From Spirochaetota bacterium (GTDB lineage Bacteria; Spirochaetota; Leptospiria; Turneriellales; Turneriellaceae), in NCBI GenBank assembly GCA_018240245.1, contig JAFEGD010000235.1, forward strand, positions 1 through 32,604: a DNA stretch of 32,604 bases, in the 5' to 3' direction. Shown in pieces: positions 1 to 8,099 of this stretch; positions within the stretch are counted from its first letter, which is position 1, and each line of letters starts with the position of its first letter. Position numbers and translations under genes: made by a program. Under the pieces are notes generated by a model. It ran no database searches, was not told the DNA's origin, and worked only from the letters and a program-made list of their open reading frames with translations.

Positions 1-827
1 TACCTCTACAAAAAACTTCAAATCTCGCCATTTTCGCCGGTGCGGGTTCGCTTCCCGTTATTGCCGTCAAGAATGCGCGCGCACGCGGATTGTCTTTTGA
101 ACTCTATCATATCATCGAAGCAGAACTCGATACGCAACTCGTTAACGACACGGCGCTCGTGAAACGCGAAATATCATTGGGGGGGATTCAGCAAACCTTC
201 GCTTATCTTAAAGAAGATGAGATTTCGCACATTATTCTCTTGGGTAAAATCGAGAAGAAAAAAATGCTACACGACATCGTGCGCGATACCCAGGCAGAAG
301 CAATCTATAACAGCGTTGTCGATCGTCGCGACGATACGCTGTTTCATAAATTCGCAGAACTCATCGCGCAAGCGGGTATAACAATTCTCGAACAACGCGA
401 ACTGCTCGAAGGGTGCTTTCTTAACCCCGGAGTGCACACGCGCTTGAAGCCTGAACGCGCCGAGCTTGTCGCCGACATCGAATTTGCTTATGAGTTGAGC
501 CGCAAAATCGGCAGCCTCGACATCGGCCAAACGGCGATTGTGTATCAGAAAATGATTCTTGCAATCGAAGCGATCGAAGGCACCGATTTAGCGATTGCGA
601 GGGCTGGTTCCCTATCACGCCGCCTTGGCGGCGTGATAGGGAAATCTTCAAAGTCATCGCAAGATATGCGCTTCGATCTGCCCACGGTCGGCATGCGCAC
701 TCTCGAAACGATGGCGCATGCGGGAATAGAATGCCTTGTCATCGAAGCCGCGCACACGCTCGTGGTGAATCCTACCGACTTTATTCAAAAGGCCGACGAG
801 CTTGGACTTATCGTGGTAGCGCGGTAG
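1..827 (+). CDS. lpxI: UDP-2,3-diacylglucosamine pyrophosphatase LpxI (5' end outside window)
   Basis: LpxI (DUF1009 family) hydrolyses UDP-2,3-diacylglucosamine to lipid X plus UMP in lipid A synthesis at the inner membrane. The reading frame is open from position 3 with no convincing start codon, so the true start lies just upstream. The first visible codons read LAIFAGAGSLPVIAVKNA, the glycine-rich N-terminal motif of the family. Later motifs include LDIGQTAIV, AIEAIEGTD and QDMRFDLPTVG, all typical of LpxI. About 274 codons are visible, close to the usual family length, so only a few residues should be missing. The stop at 825-827 lies inside the 3' end of the convergent ispG, giving a 20-nt tail-to-tail overlap. 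A perfect 17-bp hairpin sits inside the coding region at 608-643. It implies an outer membrane containing lipid A. Confidence 0.93.
   Translation, partial: PLQKTSNLAIFAGAGSLPVIAVKNARARGLSFELYHIIEAELDTQLVNDTALVKREISLGGIQQTFAYLKEDEISHIILLGKIEKKKMLHDIVRDTQAEAIYNSVVDRRDDTLFHKFAELIAQAGITILEQRELLEGCFLNPGVHTRLKPERAELVADIEFAYELSRKIGSLDIGQTAIVYQKMILAIEAIEGTDLAIARAGSLSRRLGGVIGKSSKSSQDMRFDLPTVGMRTLETMAHAGIECLVIEAAHTLVVNPTDFIQKADELGLIVVAR
608..643. repeat. Perfect 17-bp inverted repeat with 2-nt loop inside lpxI
   Basis: The arms at 608-624 and 627-643 are exact reverse complements, separated by TT. They contain the core CCCTATCACGCCGCC. The reading frame passes through it as residues SLSRRLGGVIGK, in the glycine-rich stretch before the QDMRFDLP motif. 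No second copy of the core was noticed elsewhere in the window. It could be a coding-tolerated palindromic repeat insertion or a hairpin acting in mRNA. Confidence 0.8.
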
Positions 828-1929
828 TCTGCTTTAGCTCTTCTTCAATGATACGAATTTCGTCGAGTAGACGCGGTACGATTTCTGCCTCTTCGATTTT
901 ACCCTTGCTCTCGCCCTTGACGTAGAGAATCGCCGAACCCGCGCCCGCAGAAATGCCGATGTCGGCACCTTTCGATTCGCCGGGGCCGTTGACGAGACAG
1001 CCCATCACCGCGACTTTGAGCGGGGTCTTAATGTGCGCGACGGCTTTCTCGACTTCGCCGGCGATACGAAAAAGATCGACATCGAGACGCCCGCACGTCG
1101 GGCATGAAATGAGCGTCACGCCGAAACTGACTAAGCCCAACGAGCGCAAAATCTCGCGACCGACTTTGACTTCTTCGACGCCGTCGGTTGTGAGACTCAC
1201 GCGAATTGTGTCGCCGATACCTTCGGCCAAAAGTCCGCCGATGCCGATCGAAGATTTGATTGTGCCCTGCCAGCTTGTGCCCGCTTCGGTGACACCCAAG
1301 TGAAACGGGTAATCGCACATTTTGGCGAGCTTGCGATAGGCTTCGATCATCATAAAGACATCGCTCGATTTGAGCGAGACAATTACGTCTTCGAAATGAT
1401 GTTCGTTACAAATTTCGATATGCCGTAGCGCCGACTCGACCATGCCGTCGGCAGTGGGATAGCCCACTTTGCGCATGATGTCTTTTTCAAGCGACCCGGC
1501 GTTCACACCGATGCGAATAGGAATGCCGTTGTCTTTGCAGGCTTTTAAAACTTCGGCGACTTTTTCTTTGTTGCCGATATTACCGGGGTTAATACGAATC
1601 TTGTCGACGCCGCTGGCGACGGCGATGAGCGCTAGTTTGTGTTGAAAATGTATATCGGCGACGAGCGGAATGTGAATATTCTCTTTAATTTTCTTGAGCG
1701 CGTGTGCGGCGTCTTCGTCGTTCGCGGTACAGCGTACGATCTGGCAGCCAGCCTCTTCGTAGCGCAAAATTTGTTCGACGGTCGCCTGCCAGTTGGCGGT
1801 CTTTGTCTTTGTCATCGACTGCACCGGAATCGGATGCTCTGAACCGATGGGCACGTCTTTCATCATCACGGTGCGCGTTTTGCGGCGGGTGATGGTGTCG
1901 TGGATTGCGGCTTCGCTGGCGGTGGCCAT
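808..1929 (-). CDS. ispG: 4-hydroxy-3-methylbut-2-enyl diphosphate synthase IspG (GcpE)
   Basis: IspG is the [4Fe-4S] enzyme of the MEP pathway that converts methylerythritol cyclodiphosphate to HMBPP, a precursor of isoprenoids. The 373-residue product starts MATASEAAIH at an ATG complementary to 1927-1929. A longer in-frame extension to 2052 is possible but would add about 41 residues unlike the family and run into the divergent osmC. The TIM-barrel part carries VQSMTKT, LVADIHFQ and RINPGNIG. The cluster ligands are visible as C276 and C279 (SCPTCGR) and C311 in MGCLVNGPGE, with the conserved E318. The length matches the short bacterial form. The 3' end overlaps lpxI by 20 nt tail to tail, and no terminator is visible between them. 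Confidence 0.97.
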   Translation of the reverse strand: MATASEAAIHDTITRRKTRTVMMKDVPIGSEHPIPVQSMTKTKTANWQATVEQILRYEEAGCQIVRCTANDEDAAHALKKIKENIHIPLVADIHFQHKLALIAVASGVDKIRINPGNIGNKEKVAEVLKACKDNGIPIRIGVNAGSLEKDIMRKVGYPTADGMVESALRHIEICNEHHFEDVIVSLKSSDVFMMIEAYRKLAKMCDYPFHLGVTEAGTSWQGTIKSSIGIGGLLAEGIGDTIRVSLTTDGVEEVKVGREILRSLGLVSFGVTLISCPTCGRLDVDLFRIAGEVEKAVAHIKTPLKVAVMGCLVNGPGESKGADIGISAGAGSAILYVKGESKGKIEEAEIVPRLLDEIRIIEEELKQTTALPR

Positions 1930-2020
1930 AGGGCAGGGTATGTAGTGAAAATACGCCGAAAACAGTTTTATAGATATTGATCTTCTTTTCAACCTGAACC
2001 GCGCGTAAATCGAGGTGTGC

Positions 2021-2446
2021 ATGGCGACGACAAGAGTTGTACTCGAACGCATCGGCGAGCCGTTTCACTTCGAGGCAAAAAACGCATCGGGTAATAGTGT
2101 GCATATCGACGCAAGCGCGTCTATCGGCGGTACCGGCAAGGGCGTGCGCCCAATGGAGCTATTGCTCATGGGGCTTGCCGGTTGCGCGGGTATCGACGTG
2201 ATTTCGATTCTGCGTAAGCAACGGCAAGCGATCGACAGCATGCGCGTCGAGGTTCAAGGCGAGCGCGGCGAATTGCAAGAGGCCAACCCTTTTACACAAA
2301 TTGTCGTTAAGTTTCATTTGAAAGGTGCGATCGAAGAAGCGCACTTGCAGCGCGCAATCGAACTTTCGCTCGAAAAATATTGTTCGGTCGCGAAGACGCT
2401 CGAAAAGTCGGCGACCATCACAGCGGAGTATACGTTAAATGGCTAA
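2021..2446 (+). CDS. OsmC/Ohr family protein
   Basis: This 141-residue protein belongs to the OsmC/Ohr family, whose members use a cysteine pair to reduce organic hydroperoxides in the cytoplasm. The two expected cysteines are present: C55 in MGLAGCAGID and C121 in EKYCSVAKTLEKS. The central helix begins PMELLLMGLAGC, as in OsmC/YhfA-type proteins. The ATG at 2021 is chosen because GAGG at 2012-2015 sits about five bases upstream. A GTG two codons earlier is the alternative. The gene overlaps metZ by eight bases (2439-2446), implying translational coupling. Pairing with a sulphur amino acid gene hints at a thiol-related role, which is inference. The subfamily (OsmC, Ohr or YhfA-like) is not certain. 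Confidence 0.88.
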   Translation: MATTRVVLERIGEPFHFEAKNASGNSVHIDASASIGGTGKGVRPMELLLMGLAGCAGIDVISILRKQRQAIDSMRVEVQGERGELQEANPFTQIVVKFHLKGAIEEAHLQRAIELSLEKYCSVAKTLEKSATITAEYTLNG

Positions 2447-3623
2447 AACACATCAAGAGCATCCAGAAACGCTGGCAATCCGCGAGCAGGCACCGCATAG
2501 CGCCGAGCGCGAGCACTCGGTGCCGATTTTCATGACGTCGAGTTTTGTCTTCGAATCGGCCGAGCAAGCGCGCGCGATGTTCGCCGACGAAGTTCACGGC
2601 AACATCTATACGCGCTTCTCGAACCCCAACAACGACGAATTTTCGCGCAAGATGGCGGCGCTCGAAAATTTACCCGAAGGGTTTGCCTGCGCGTCGGGCA
2701 TGTCGGCGATTTTTACGAGTATGGCCGCGCTCTTAAAAAGCGGCGATCATGTTTTGTGCGCGCGTTCGGTGTTCGGCTCGACGCACCAAATTCTAACGCA
2801 AATATTTCCCCGCTGGGGGATTGAGTTCTCTTATGTCGATATCGCCGATCAGTTGCATTGGGAAAAGAGCTTCAAGCCAAACACGAAAATGTTTTTTCTC
2901 GAAACGCCTTCGAACCCTGCGCTCGATATTATCGACCTTGCAGCAATCGGAAAAATTTGCAAAAGCAAAGGCGTGCTCCTGAACGTCGACAATTGTTTTT
3001 GTACTCCGGCGTTGCAGAAGCCGGCAGACTTTGGCGCCGACATCGTCGTGCATTCGGCGACGAAATACATCGACGGCCAAGGGCGTGCGTTAGGCGGCGT
3101 TATTCTAGCGCAGAGCGATATTATGAAAGAAATTCGTTTCTTTGCGCGGCACACCGGCCCCGCGCTCTCGCCTTTTAACGCTTGGCTTTTTAGTAAGAGC
3201 CTCGAAACGCTCGACCTGCGCATGGAGCGTCACAGCGAAAACGCGCTCAAGCTTGCGACCGCTTTGCAAAATCACGCCGACATCGAGCGCGTGATTTATC
3301 CGTTTTTGCCCGACCACCCGGGTTATGTGCTCGCGAAAAAACAAATGAAGTCGGGTGGGGGTATCGTTTCGCTGATCGTCAAGGGCGGCGTCGATCGCGG
3401 CCGCAAATTTTTAGATAGCCTCACCATGCTCTCGCATACCGCCAACTTGGGCGACACGCGCACGATTGCGACGCACCCCGCATCGACGACGCACTCGAAA
3501 CTTTCCGACGCCGAACGCGCGGCAGTCGGTATCTTGCCGGGAATGGTCAGAATTTCGGTGGGATTAGAAAATGCCGACGATATCTTGTATCACATCGGCG
3601 CGGCGCTCGAAAAATCTCGTTAG
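2439..3623 (+). CDS. metZ: O-succinylhomoserine (or O-acetylhomoserine) sulfhydrylase, MetZ-type
   Basis: A PLP-dependent enzyme of the Cys/Met metabolism family, 394 residues, predicted to make homocysteine from an activated homoserine and sulfide. Family marks include YTRFSNPNNDEF near residues 57-68, ASGMSAI near 85-91, and the PLP lysine K209 in HSATKYIDGQG. The C-terminal block GDTRTIATHPASTTH followed by LPGMVRISVGLE is characteristic of the MetZ/MetY/MetB group. The overall match, including RALGGVI, favours MetZ, but the acyl group of the substrate cannot be settled from sequence alone. It overlaps the upstream osmC-like gene by eight bases. Its stop codon lies inside a strong hairpin that should terminate transcription from both sides. 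Confidence 0.88.
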   Translation: MAKTHQEHPETLAIREQAPHSAEREHSVPIFMTSSFVFESAEQARAMFADEVHGNIYTRFSNPNNDEFSRKMAALENLPEGFACASGMSAIFTSMAALLKSGDHVLCARSVFGSTHQILTQIFPRWGIEFSYVDIADQLHWEKSFKPNTKMFFLETPSNPALDIIDLAAIGKICKSKGVLLNVDNCFCTPALQKPADFGADIVVHSATKYIDGQGRALGGVILAQSDIMKEIRFFARHTGPALSPFNAWLFSKSLETLDLRMERHSENALKLATALQNHADIERVIYPFLPDHPGYVLAKKQMKSGGGIVSLIVKGGVDRGRKFLDSLTMLSHTANLGDTRTIATHPASTTHSKLSDAERAAVGILPGMVRISVGLENADDILYHIGAALEKSR

Positions 3624-3654
3624 GTAGAGTACACTTTGTGTACTCTACCTAACG
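3618..3654. terminator. Bidirectional hairpin terminator between metZ and dabB
   Basis: A perfect 17-bp stem (arms 3618-3634 and 3638-3654, core TAGGTAGAGTACAC) closes a TTT loop. The metZ stop codon at 3621-3623 is inside the left arm, and the dabB stop at 3656-3658 is one base beyond the right arm. The position between convergent genes and the stem strength support termination in both directions, although long U tracts are absent. Confidence 0.75.
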
Positions 3655-3655
3655 C

Positions 3656-5473
3656 CTAACGCGCAAACGTCAATTTAACATAGCTACGAAAGAGCGCGAC
3701 GGTATTCACGACAAAACAACCTGCGAGAAAAAAAGTCGCGAGCGGAAATTTTTCTGCGCTGATGTGCAGCAATAAATCTTCGCCGAGAAATGTCGGGCTC
3801 AGCGAAAAACCCGTGAGCCACAAGATGCCGACAAAATACCACAGCGTCGCTACGGGATAGCGTTCGGCAACGCCTGCATATTCGACCGACAATAGCGGCT
3901 TGGGTATTCTCCGTAGTGCGAAAAGAGCGACAGCAAAACCGCCGGTAATCCCCAAAAAGTAGACAAGACTCTCGGCGATATTTTCAGGCGCCAAATAGAT
4001 AATTGCGGCGCCTTTGAAAATAGCGGATAGTCCCGTGAGATAAAGTACGCGCCGTGGCGCGAGATGTTGGCCGAGTGCAGAAAATGCCAAGAGTAACGCG
4101 GCAATGCCGATTGCGATGACGGCGATAAAATGCGCTCGTGTGCCGGTCTGCGGCGTAACGATAAAAAAAATCGTTACGAGCACGAGCGTAAAAGCGACGA
4201 CGGTATATGGCTTCAGTACGTATGCAATCCCCCGTGAAAAAAATTTCAACGCCAACCACAACGCTGTGAGAATACTTTCGCTATACCCTTCGGAGAAAGA
4301 AAAAGCAAAGTAATAGCGGTGCAGCCGCGCGCCAAGATGGCGCACGATGAAATTTGAAAATCCCGAACGCAAAAGCGTGCCCGCCGCTTGCTGGCGCAGA
4401 TAGAGTACGACGACCGACGGCGACGCCAAGAGTTGATAGCAGCGCAGCGCAGCGTTGCCGAGAAAATGCGCCATCGCCAACTCGGTGAAACCCAACGCAA
4501 GTTCAAAAAACATCAAACCCACTTGCGCCACCGATGCGTAACCGATCTGTCCTTTGATATTCGATTGCGTTTTTTGCGCGATGTTGGCGACAATGGCTGT
4601 TGTAAGACCGACACTGCCGACGAGATACGGCATGAACCAAACGATTTTCCAAATCGGGTACATACGCAAGAGCAAAAACACGCCCGCGTGAATCGAGAGC
4701 GCGCCGTAAAATATCGCGCTCGAAGGCGTTGGGCCTTCCATCGCGCGCGGCACCCAAAACGAAAACGGATATTGCGCCGATTTGCCCATCGCGGCGACGA
4801 GCGTCAAAATTGCGATCGCTACAAAAAACGCACTATGCGTTGCGGTAAAAGCGGCATCGAGCGGTGCGTTCGCCAATTCAAAAAAACGCAATTCGCTGCC
4901 GAGCTTGTGCGTGAGCCACGCGCTCATAAAAAGGCCGACGTCGCAAAAGCGATAAATCGTATACGTGCGCAGCGCGTTGCGGCCGGGCTGTAAGCGCGTG
5001 CGATAAAAACCGATCAAGAGAAACGACGAAACACCGACAATTTCCCAGCCGGCGAACAGCATATCGATTGTGCCCGCAAGCGCAACGAGTTTGATACCGC
5101 ACATAAAAAGAAAAATCAACGCGAAAAATCTTCGATAGCCCGATTCGCGGTGCATGTAGCGGCGCGAAAATAAAAGTATCAGTCCGCTCAAAACGCCGAT
5201 CAGCGTCGTGAAAGAGACCGAATACGCATCGACGAGCAACGTTAAGTTAAAGCTATGAGCCGAGGTCGCGAAAAGTTGCCGCGAAAATTCGTGCGGTTGC
5301 CATTTGTCGTACGCGAAAAAAAACACGAAGGCGGCGGTCAAAAGGCCGTTGAGAAAATTTGCCGCATAAATAATCCGCGACAAAAATTTTTCGTTGCGCG
5401 ACGGTACGATGGCGACGCCGAGCGCCATTGCGAGCGGGTAATAAATAAGCGCGGCGGTGATTTCAGCGAGCAT
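3656..5473 (-). CDS. dabB: DabB-type NuoL/Mrp-like membrane subunit of inorganic carbon accumulation complex
   Basis: A 605-residue polytopic membrane protein of the proton-conducting NuoL/MrpA antiporter superfamily. Conserved charged residues of the channel are visible: E144 in AGWEIVG, K231 in AAMGKSAQYPFSFW and H262 in ALSIHAGVFLLLR, followed by the PTPSSAIFYG loop. No other complex I genes are nearby. Instead it overlaps by 11 bases the upstream DUF2309 gene, the partnership that defines DabAB, in which DabB is thought to supply the ion gradient that drives bicarbonate trapping by DabA. The start at MLAEITAALI is chosen because that ATG lies at the dabA stop. Longer in-frame extensions read inside dabA. 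Transcription is dabA then dabB, ending at the shared hairpin. Confidence 0.88.
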   Translation of the reverse strand: MLAEITAALIYYPLAMALGVAIVPSRNEKFLSRIIYAANFLNGLLTAAFVFFFAYDKWQPHEFSRQLFATSAHSFNLTLLVDAYSVSFTTLIGVLSGLILLFSRRYMHRESGYRRFFALIFLFMCGIKLVALAGTIDMLFAGWEIVGVSSFLLIGFYRTRLQPGRNALRTYTIYRFCDVGLFMSAWLTHKLGSELRFFELANAPLDAAFTATHSAFFVAIAILTLVAAMGKSAQYPFSFWVPRAMEGPTPSSAIFYGALSIHAGVFLLLRMYPIWKIVWFMPYLVGSVGLTTAIVANIAQKTQSNIKGQIGYASVAQVGLMFFELALGFTELAMAHFLGNAALRCYQLLASPSVVVLYLRQQAAGTLLRSGFSNFIVRHLGARLHRYYFAFSFSEGYSESILTALWLALKFFSRGIAYVLKPYTVVAFTLVLVTIFFIVTPQTGTRAHFIAVIAIGIAALLLAFSALGQHLAPRRVLYLTGLSAIFKGAAIIYLAPENIAESLVYFLGITGGFAVALFALRRIPKPLLSVEYAGVAERYPVATLWYFVGILWLTGFSLSPTFLGEDLLLHISAEKFPLATFFLAGCFVVNTVALFRSYVKLTFAR

Positions 5474-8000
5474 CGCGAACCTCGGCTTTTCTGATGAGCG
5501 CAGGCAGCGCACTCTCGCGCTGGTTTTTGAACGCCGCAGTCGAGTCGGCAAAGGTAGGCGGATTATCTTCGGCAAGATCGAGCGCTACGAATTCGCCTTT
5601 TGTAACGAAATAAAAAATTCCGTCGGTATAGTCGAAGACGCAGCAGTGAATCCATTCTTTTAGAATCCAGTCTCTGAGCGCCGAGTTGCGCTCCCACACG
5701 ACTTTGACGACGTCGAGCCGCTGTTCGATCACGAGTAGCATGCGAATCGGGTCGTGGATTTCAGTCATCTGCTCGGGTAAACCCGTGCGTAGATCGCCTT
5801 CGGCGCCGTTGCCAACGCCAATGAGCGAAAATATGTTGTGCGCTAATTTCGAGCCCGCGCCATAGACGCCGCCGTCGAGGCGCGAAAACAAATATTCGAG
5901 ATTGATACCTGCGGCCACAGGCACGAGCGCCGCGAGAATTTTTTCGAGAATTTTGCCGCGCGCATCGTTAAGCGGGTCGTACGAATTCAAAAACGCGCGA
6001 CGACCAAAAAACATGTGCTCGGTAAGCGAGCGGCGCCCGACAATCGAGATCGCGTTGCCCGCGTGGTTATACTCGGGGCGCGGCTCGAAAAACATTTCTG
6101 TGCGCTGGCGTACTTCGGCGATGGCCGCCGTCGTCGATTGTGGAAAATCGATCACGGCAAAGTGGCGCGTGCGTTCGAGCGCGTTACGCGCGAGGGCACT
6201 TTCGATAATGCGTTTGAATTCGCCGAGTTTGACGACAGCGTTCGCTGGCAACAGGTGTTCGTCGAAAAAGGCGACTTCGTCGCGCCCCGTGTCATGAATG
6301 CCGCCGATAAAATACGTCGCCCTCGGGATATGAATTTCTTGCGCGGCAAGTAGTAGGCGCACGTCTTCGCGATTCGCCATGAGCGCAAAAAGCCGCGCGT
6401 TGACGAGTCCGGGCGTACCCGCGCACGCACCGCAGTCGTATGCGGCAAAGTACGGGTTGTTCGTGCTGCTCGAACCGTGGCCGAAAATCGCTATGATGGG
6501 CGCAAAATTTTTTGTGAGGCCAATTTCTTTGAGCACGCTCGCAACGCGCTCGACCATTTCGGGTACGGTGTAACCGTCGTAGAAACCGTTGTGCGCGTTG
6601 TGGTCGGTCTGCACGTAGAGCAAATCGGTTTCGCGCTCGTATTCGCTAAAAGACGTCGCCATCGTAAATGTGCGCGCGGGTTTATGGATAGAAAATGCGA
6701 GACGAATTAAAGAAGCGAAACCTAAAAAAATCGAAATGAACCAACCGAGCCACAGACTATTTGCATAGCGGTGCCAGAGATTCATCTCCCATTTTGTCGA
6801 AAAGCGTACGTGCTTGTCACGCACGACACCGCGAATGCGGTAGCGCGGCGTCATCGGCACCGGACATAATTTCACCGCCGTCGAATCGGTCGGGCCTTGG
6901 TAGACAATGTCCATCGCAAAAAAACCGGGTGTTGCGAAGGTTGCGACTTGCTCAGAAATTTCTTCGAGATGGCGGCGCAGCGAACCTTCGCGGTCGTCGA
7001 CACAAAAGAGCGCCTGAAATTCTTTCGGTGCAGGCAATTCGCCAGCGAGACGATTTGTCGTTGCGTTAATTTTTATCGCCGCAACGGCGGCAAAATAATA
7101 ACTGAACTCAAACGCTTCGTGCCAAAGTCTGCTCGCACATTCGAGTGGCGTTTCGGGGGGAGCTTTCTCGGCGAAAAAATCTTTATTCGGGTTTGTCGCG
7201 GCAAGCGATTGTCGATAGCCATACCGCGTGGCCAGGTCTGCGAGCAGAGCGAGATAGAGCGCCAGGTATTCGGCGAGTGTGATGCCGCGAGAGTAGAGCA
7301 GGTAATCCGCATGCTCTTCTAAAACGGCGACGAGCCCCGACCAGCCGCGCGCCATCATCAAGACTTCGAGAAGAAATACTGTCGCGTCGGCGCCATCGGG
7401 CAAGAGCTGTGTCACGCTTGCTGCAATGACTTCGTCTGCCGACGATCGGGCGAGCATCTTTGCGACCGCGCGTGAAATGCCGTAGGGGCGCGCCGCCGGT
7501 AATTGCAGTTGTAGCGCACGCCAAAACTCGTGCGCTTCTTCAGAGAGCGACACGGCGGCGATACCTTGGTCGAGAAAATTGGCGACGAGACGAAATAGGG
7601 TGGGATGTATTTCTTCTTCAAGACGAACGCCGATGCTGCGGGTTATTTCGTAGAGATACCCTTGCGCACGAAACCCCGCGCGGCGCACAGGTTCGGTTGC
7701 TTCGCTTTCAAACATTGCCGCACGCAAGGGCTTCGTATCGCCGCCTGCTTTCGCTAAGACGTAGCGAATCGCCTCGTCGCTAATTTCACCGCGGTCGTAG
7801 CGAGCGCGGTATTCGCCGAGCGCAAGGTATTCGTTGGCGCCGTAAAGACGCGAGGCTTGGCGCAGCGCTTCGTGAAAGGTCAGACGCTCGTGCTGCAGTG
7901 TGTGTAATGTGTTATGGTGAACAAAATCTTTGATCGGGCCTTGCGAGGGTAAGTAGCGCCGAATGCGTGAAATGATTTCCGCTACTTGCGAGCTTTGCAC
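5463..8000 (-). CDS. dabA: DabA (DUF2309), zinc-dependent carbonic-anhydrase-like subunit of DIC accumulation complex
   Basis: The 845-residue product matches the DUF2309/DabA family. The opening LPSQGPIKDFVHHNTLH block near residues 17-33 is typical. The presumed beta-carbonic-anhydrase-like zinc site is complete: C333 and D335 in LFCVDDREGS, H508 in IFGHGSSS, and C523 in AAYDCGACAG. In characterised DAB systems this subunit, coupled to DabB, hydrates CO2 in one direction to accumulate bicarbonate in the cytoplasm. The start is a GTG complementary to 7998-8000, and no strong ribosome binding site is visible. It overlaps dabB by 11 bases. It is divergent from the PP2C phosphatase gene, with 99 bases between them. 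Confidence 0.92.
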   Translation of the reverse strand: MQSSQVAEIISRIRRYLPSQGPIKDFVHHNTLHTLQHERLTFHEALRQASRLYGANEYLALGEYRARYDRGEISDEAIRYVLAKAGGDTKPLRAAMFESEATEPVRRAGFRAQGYLYEITRSIGVRLEEEIHPTLFRLVANFLDQGIAAVSLSEEAHEFWRALQLQLPAARPYGISRAVAKMLARSSADEVIAASVTQLLPDGADATVFLLEVLMMARGWSGLVAVLEEHADYLLYSRGITLAEYLALYLALLADLATRYGYRQSLAATNPNKDFFAEKAPPETPLECASRLWHEAFEFSYYFAAVAAIKINATTNRLAGELPAPKEFQALFCVDDREGSLRRHLEEISEQVATFATPGFFAMDIVYQGPTDSTAVKLCPVPMTPRYRIRGVVRDKHVRFSTKWEMNLWHRYANSLWLGWFISIFLGFASLIRLAFSIHKPARTFTMATSFSEYERETDLLYVQTDHNAHNGFYDGYTVPEMVERVASVLKEIGLTKNFAPIIAIFGHGSSSTNNPYFAAYDCGACAGTPGLVNARLFALMANREDVRLLLAAQEIHIPRATYFIGGIHDTGRDEVAFFDEHLLPANAVVKLGEFKRIIESALARNALERTRHFAVIDFPQSTTAAIAEVRQRTEMFFEPRPEYNHAGNAISIVGRRSLTEHMFFGRRAFLNSYDPLNDARGKILEKILAALVPVAAGINLEYLFSRLDGGVYGAGSKLAHNIFSLIGVGNGAEGDLRTGLPEQMTEIHDPIRMLLVIEQRLDVVKVVWERNSALRDWILKEWIHCCVFDYTDGIFYFVTKGEFVALDLAEDNPPTFADSTAAFKNQRESALPALIRKAEVRDAR

Positions 8001-8078
8001 AGATAGGAAAAACTTTTTTTTCGAGGGGTCGCGACAAACGAAATACCTTATTTGATGTCTTTTTTGTTTACCCGGGCG

Positions 8079-8098
8079 TGCTCACAAAAATCGTGAGC
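8079..8098 (+). promoter_or_regulatory. Small hairpin immediately before the phosphatase start codon
   Basis: The sequence GCTCAC-N7-GTGAGC forms a 6-bp inverted repeat whose right arm includes the only purine-rich stretch (GTGAG) before the ATG at 8100. It could limit ribosome access, but the stem is short and no function is proven. Confidence 0.3.
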
Positions 8099-8099
8099 C

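Noticed and set aside
1930..2020. SAM or other sulphur riboswitch ahead of osmC-metZ
   Set aside because: The 91-base divergent gap shows no conserved riboswitch core or terminator/antiterminator pair. It only has weak promoter-like boxes.
3656..5473. Annotation as complex I subunit NuoL
   Set aside because: No other nuo genes are present, and the gene overlaps a DUF2309 gene, which is the DabAB arrangement.
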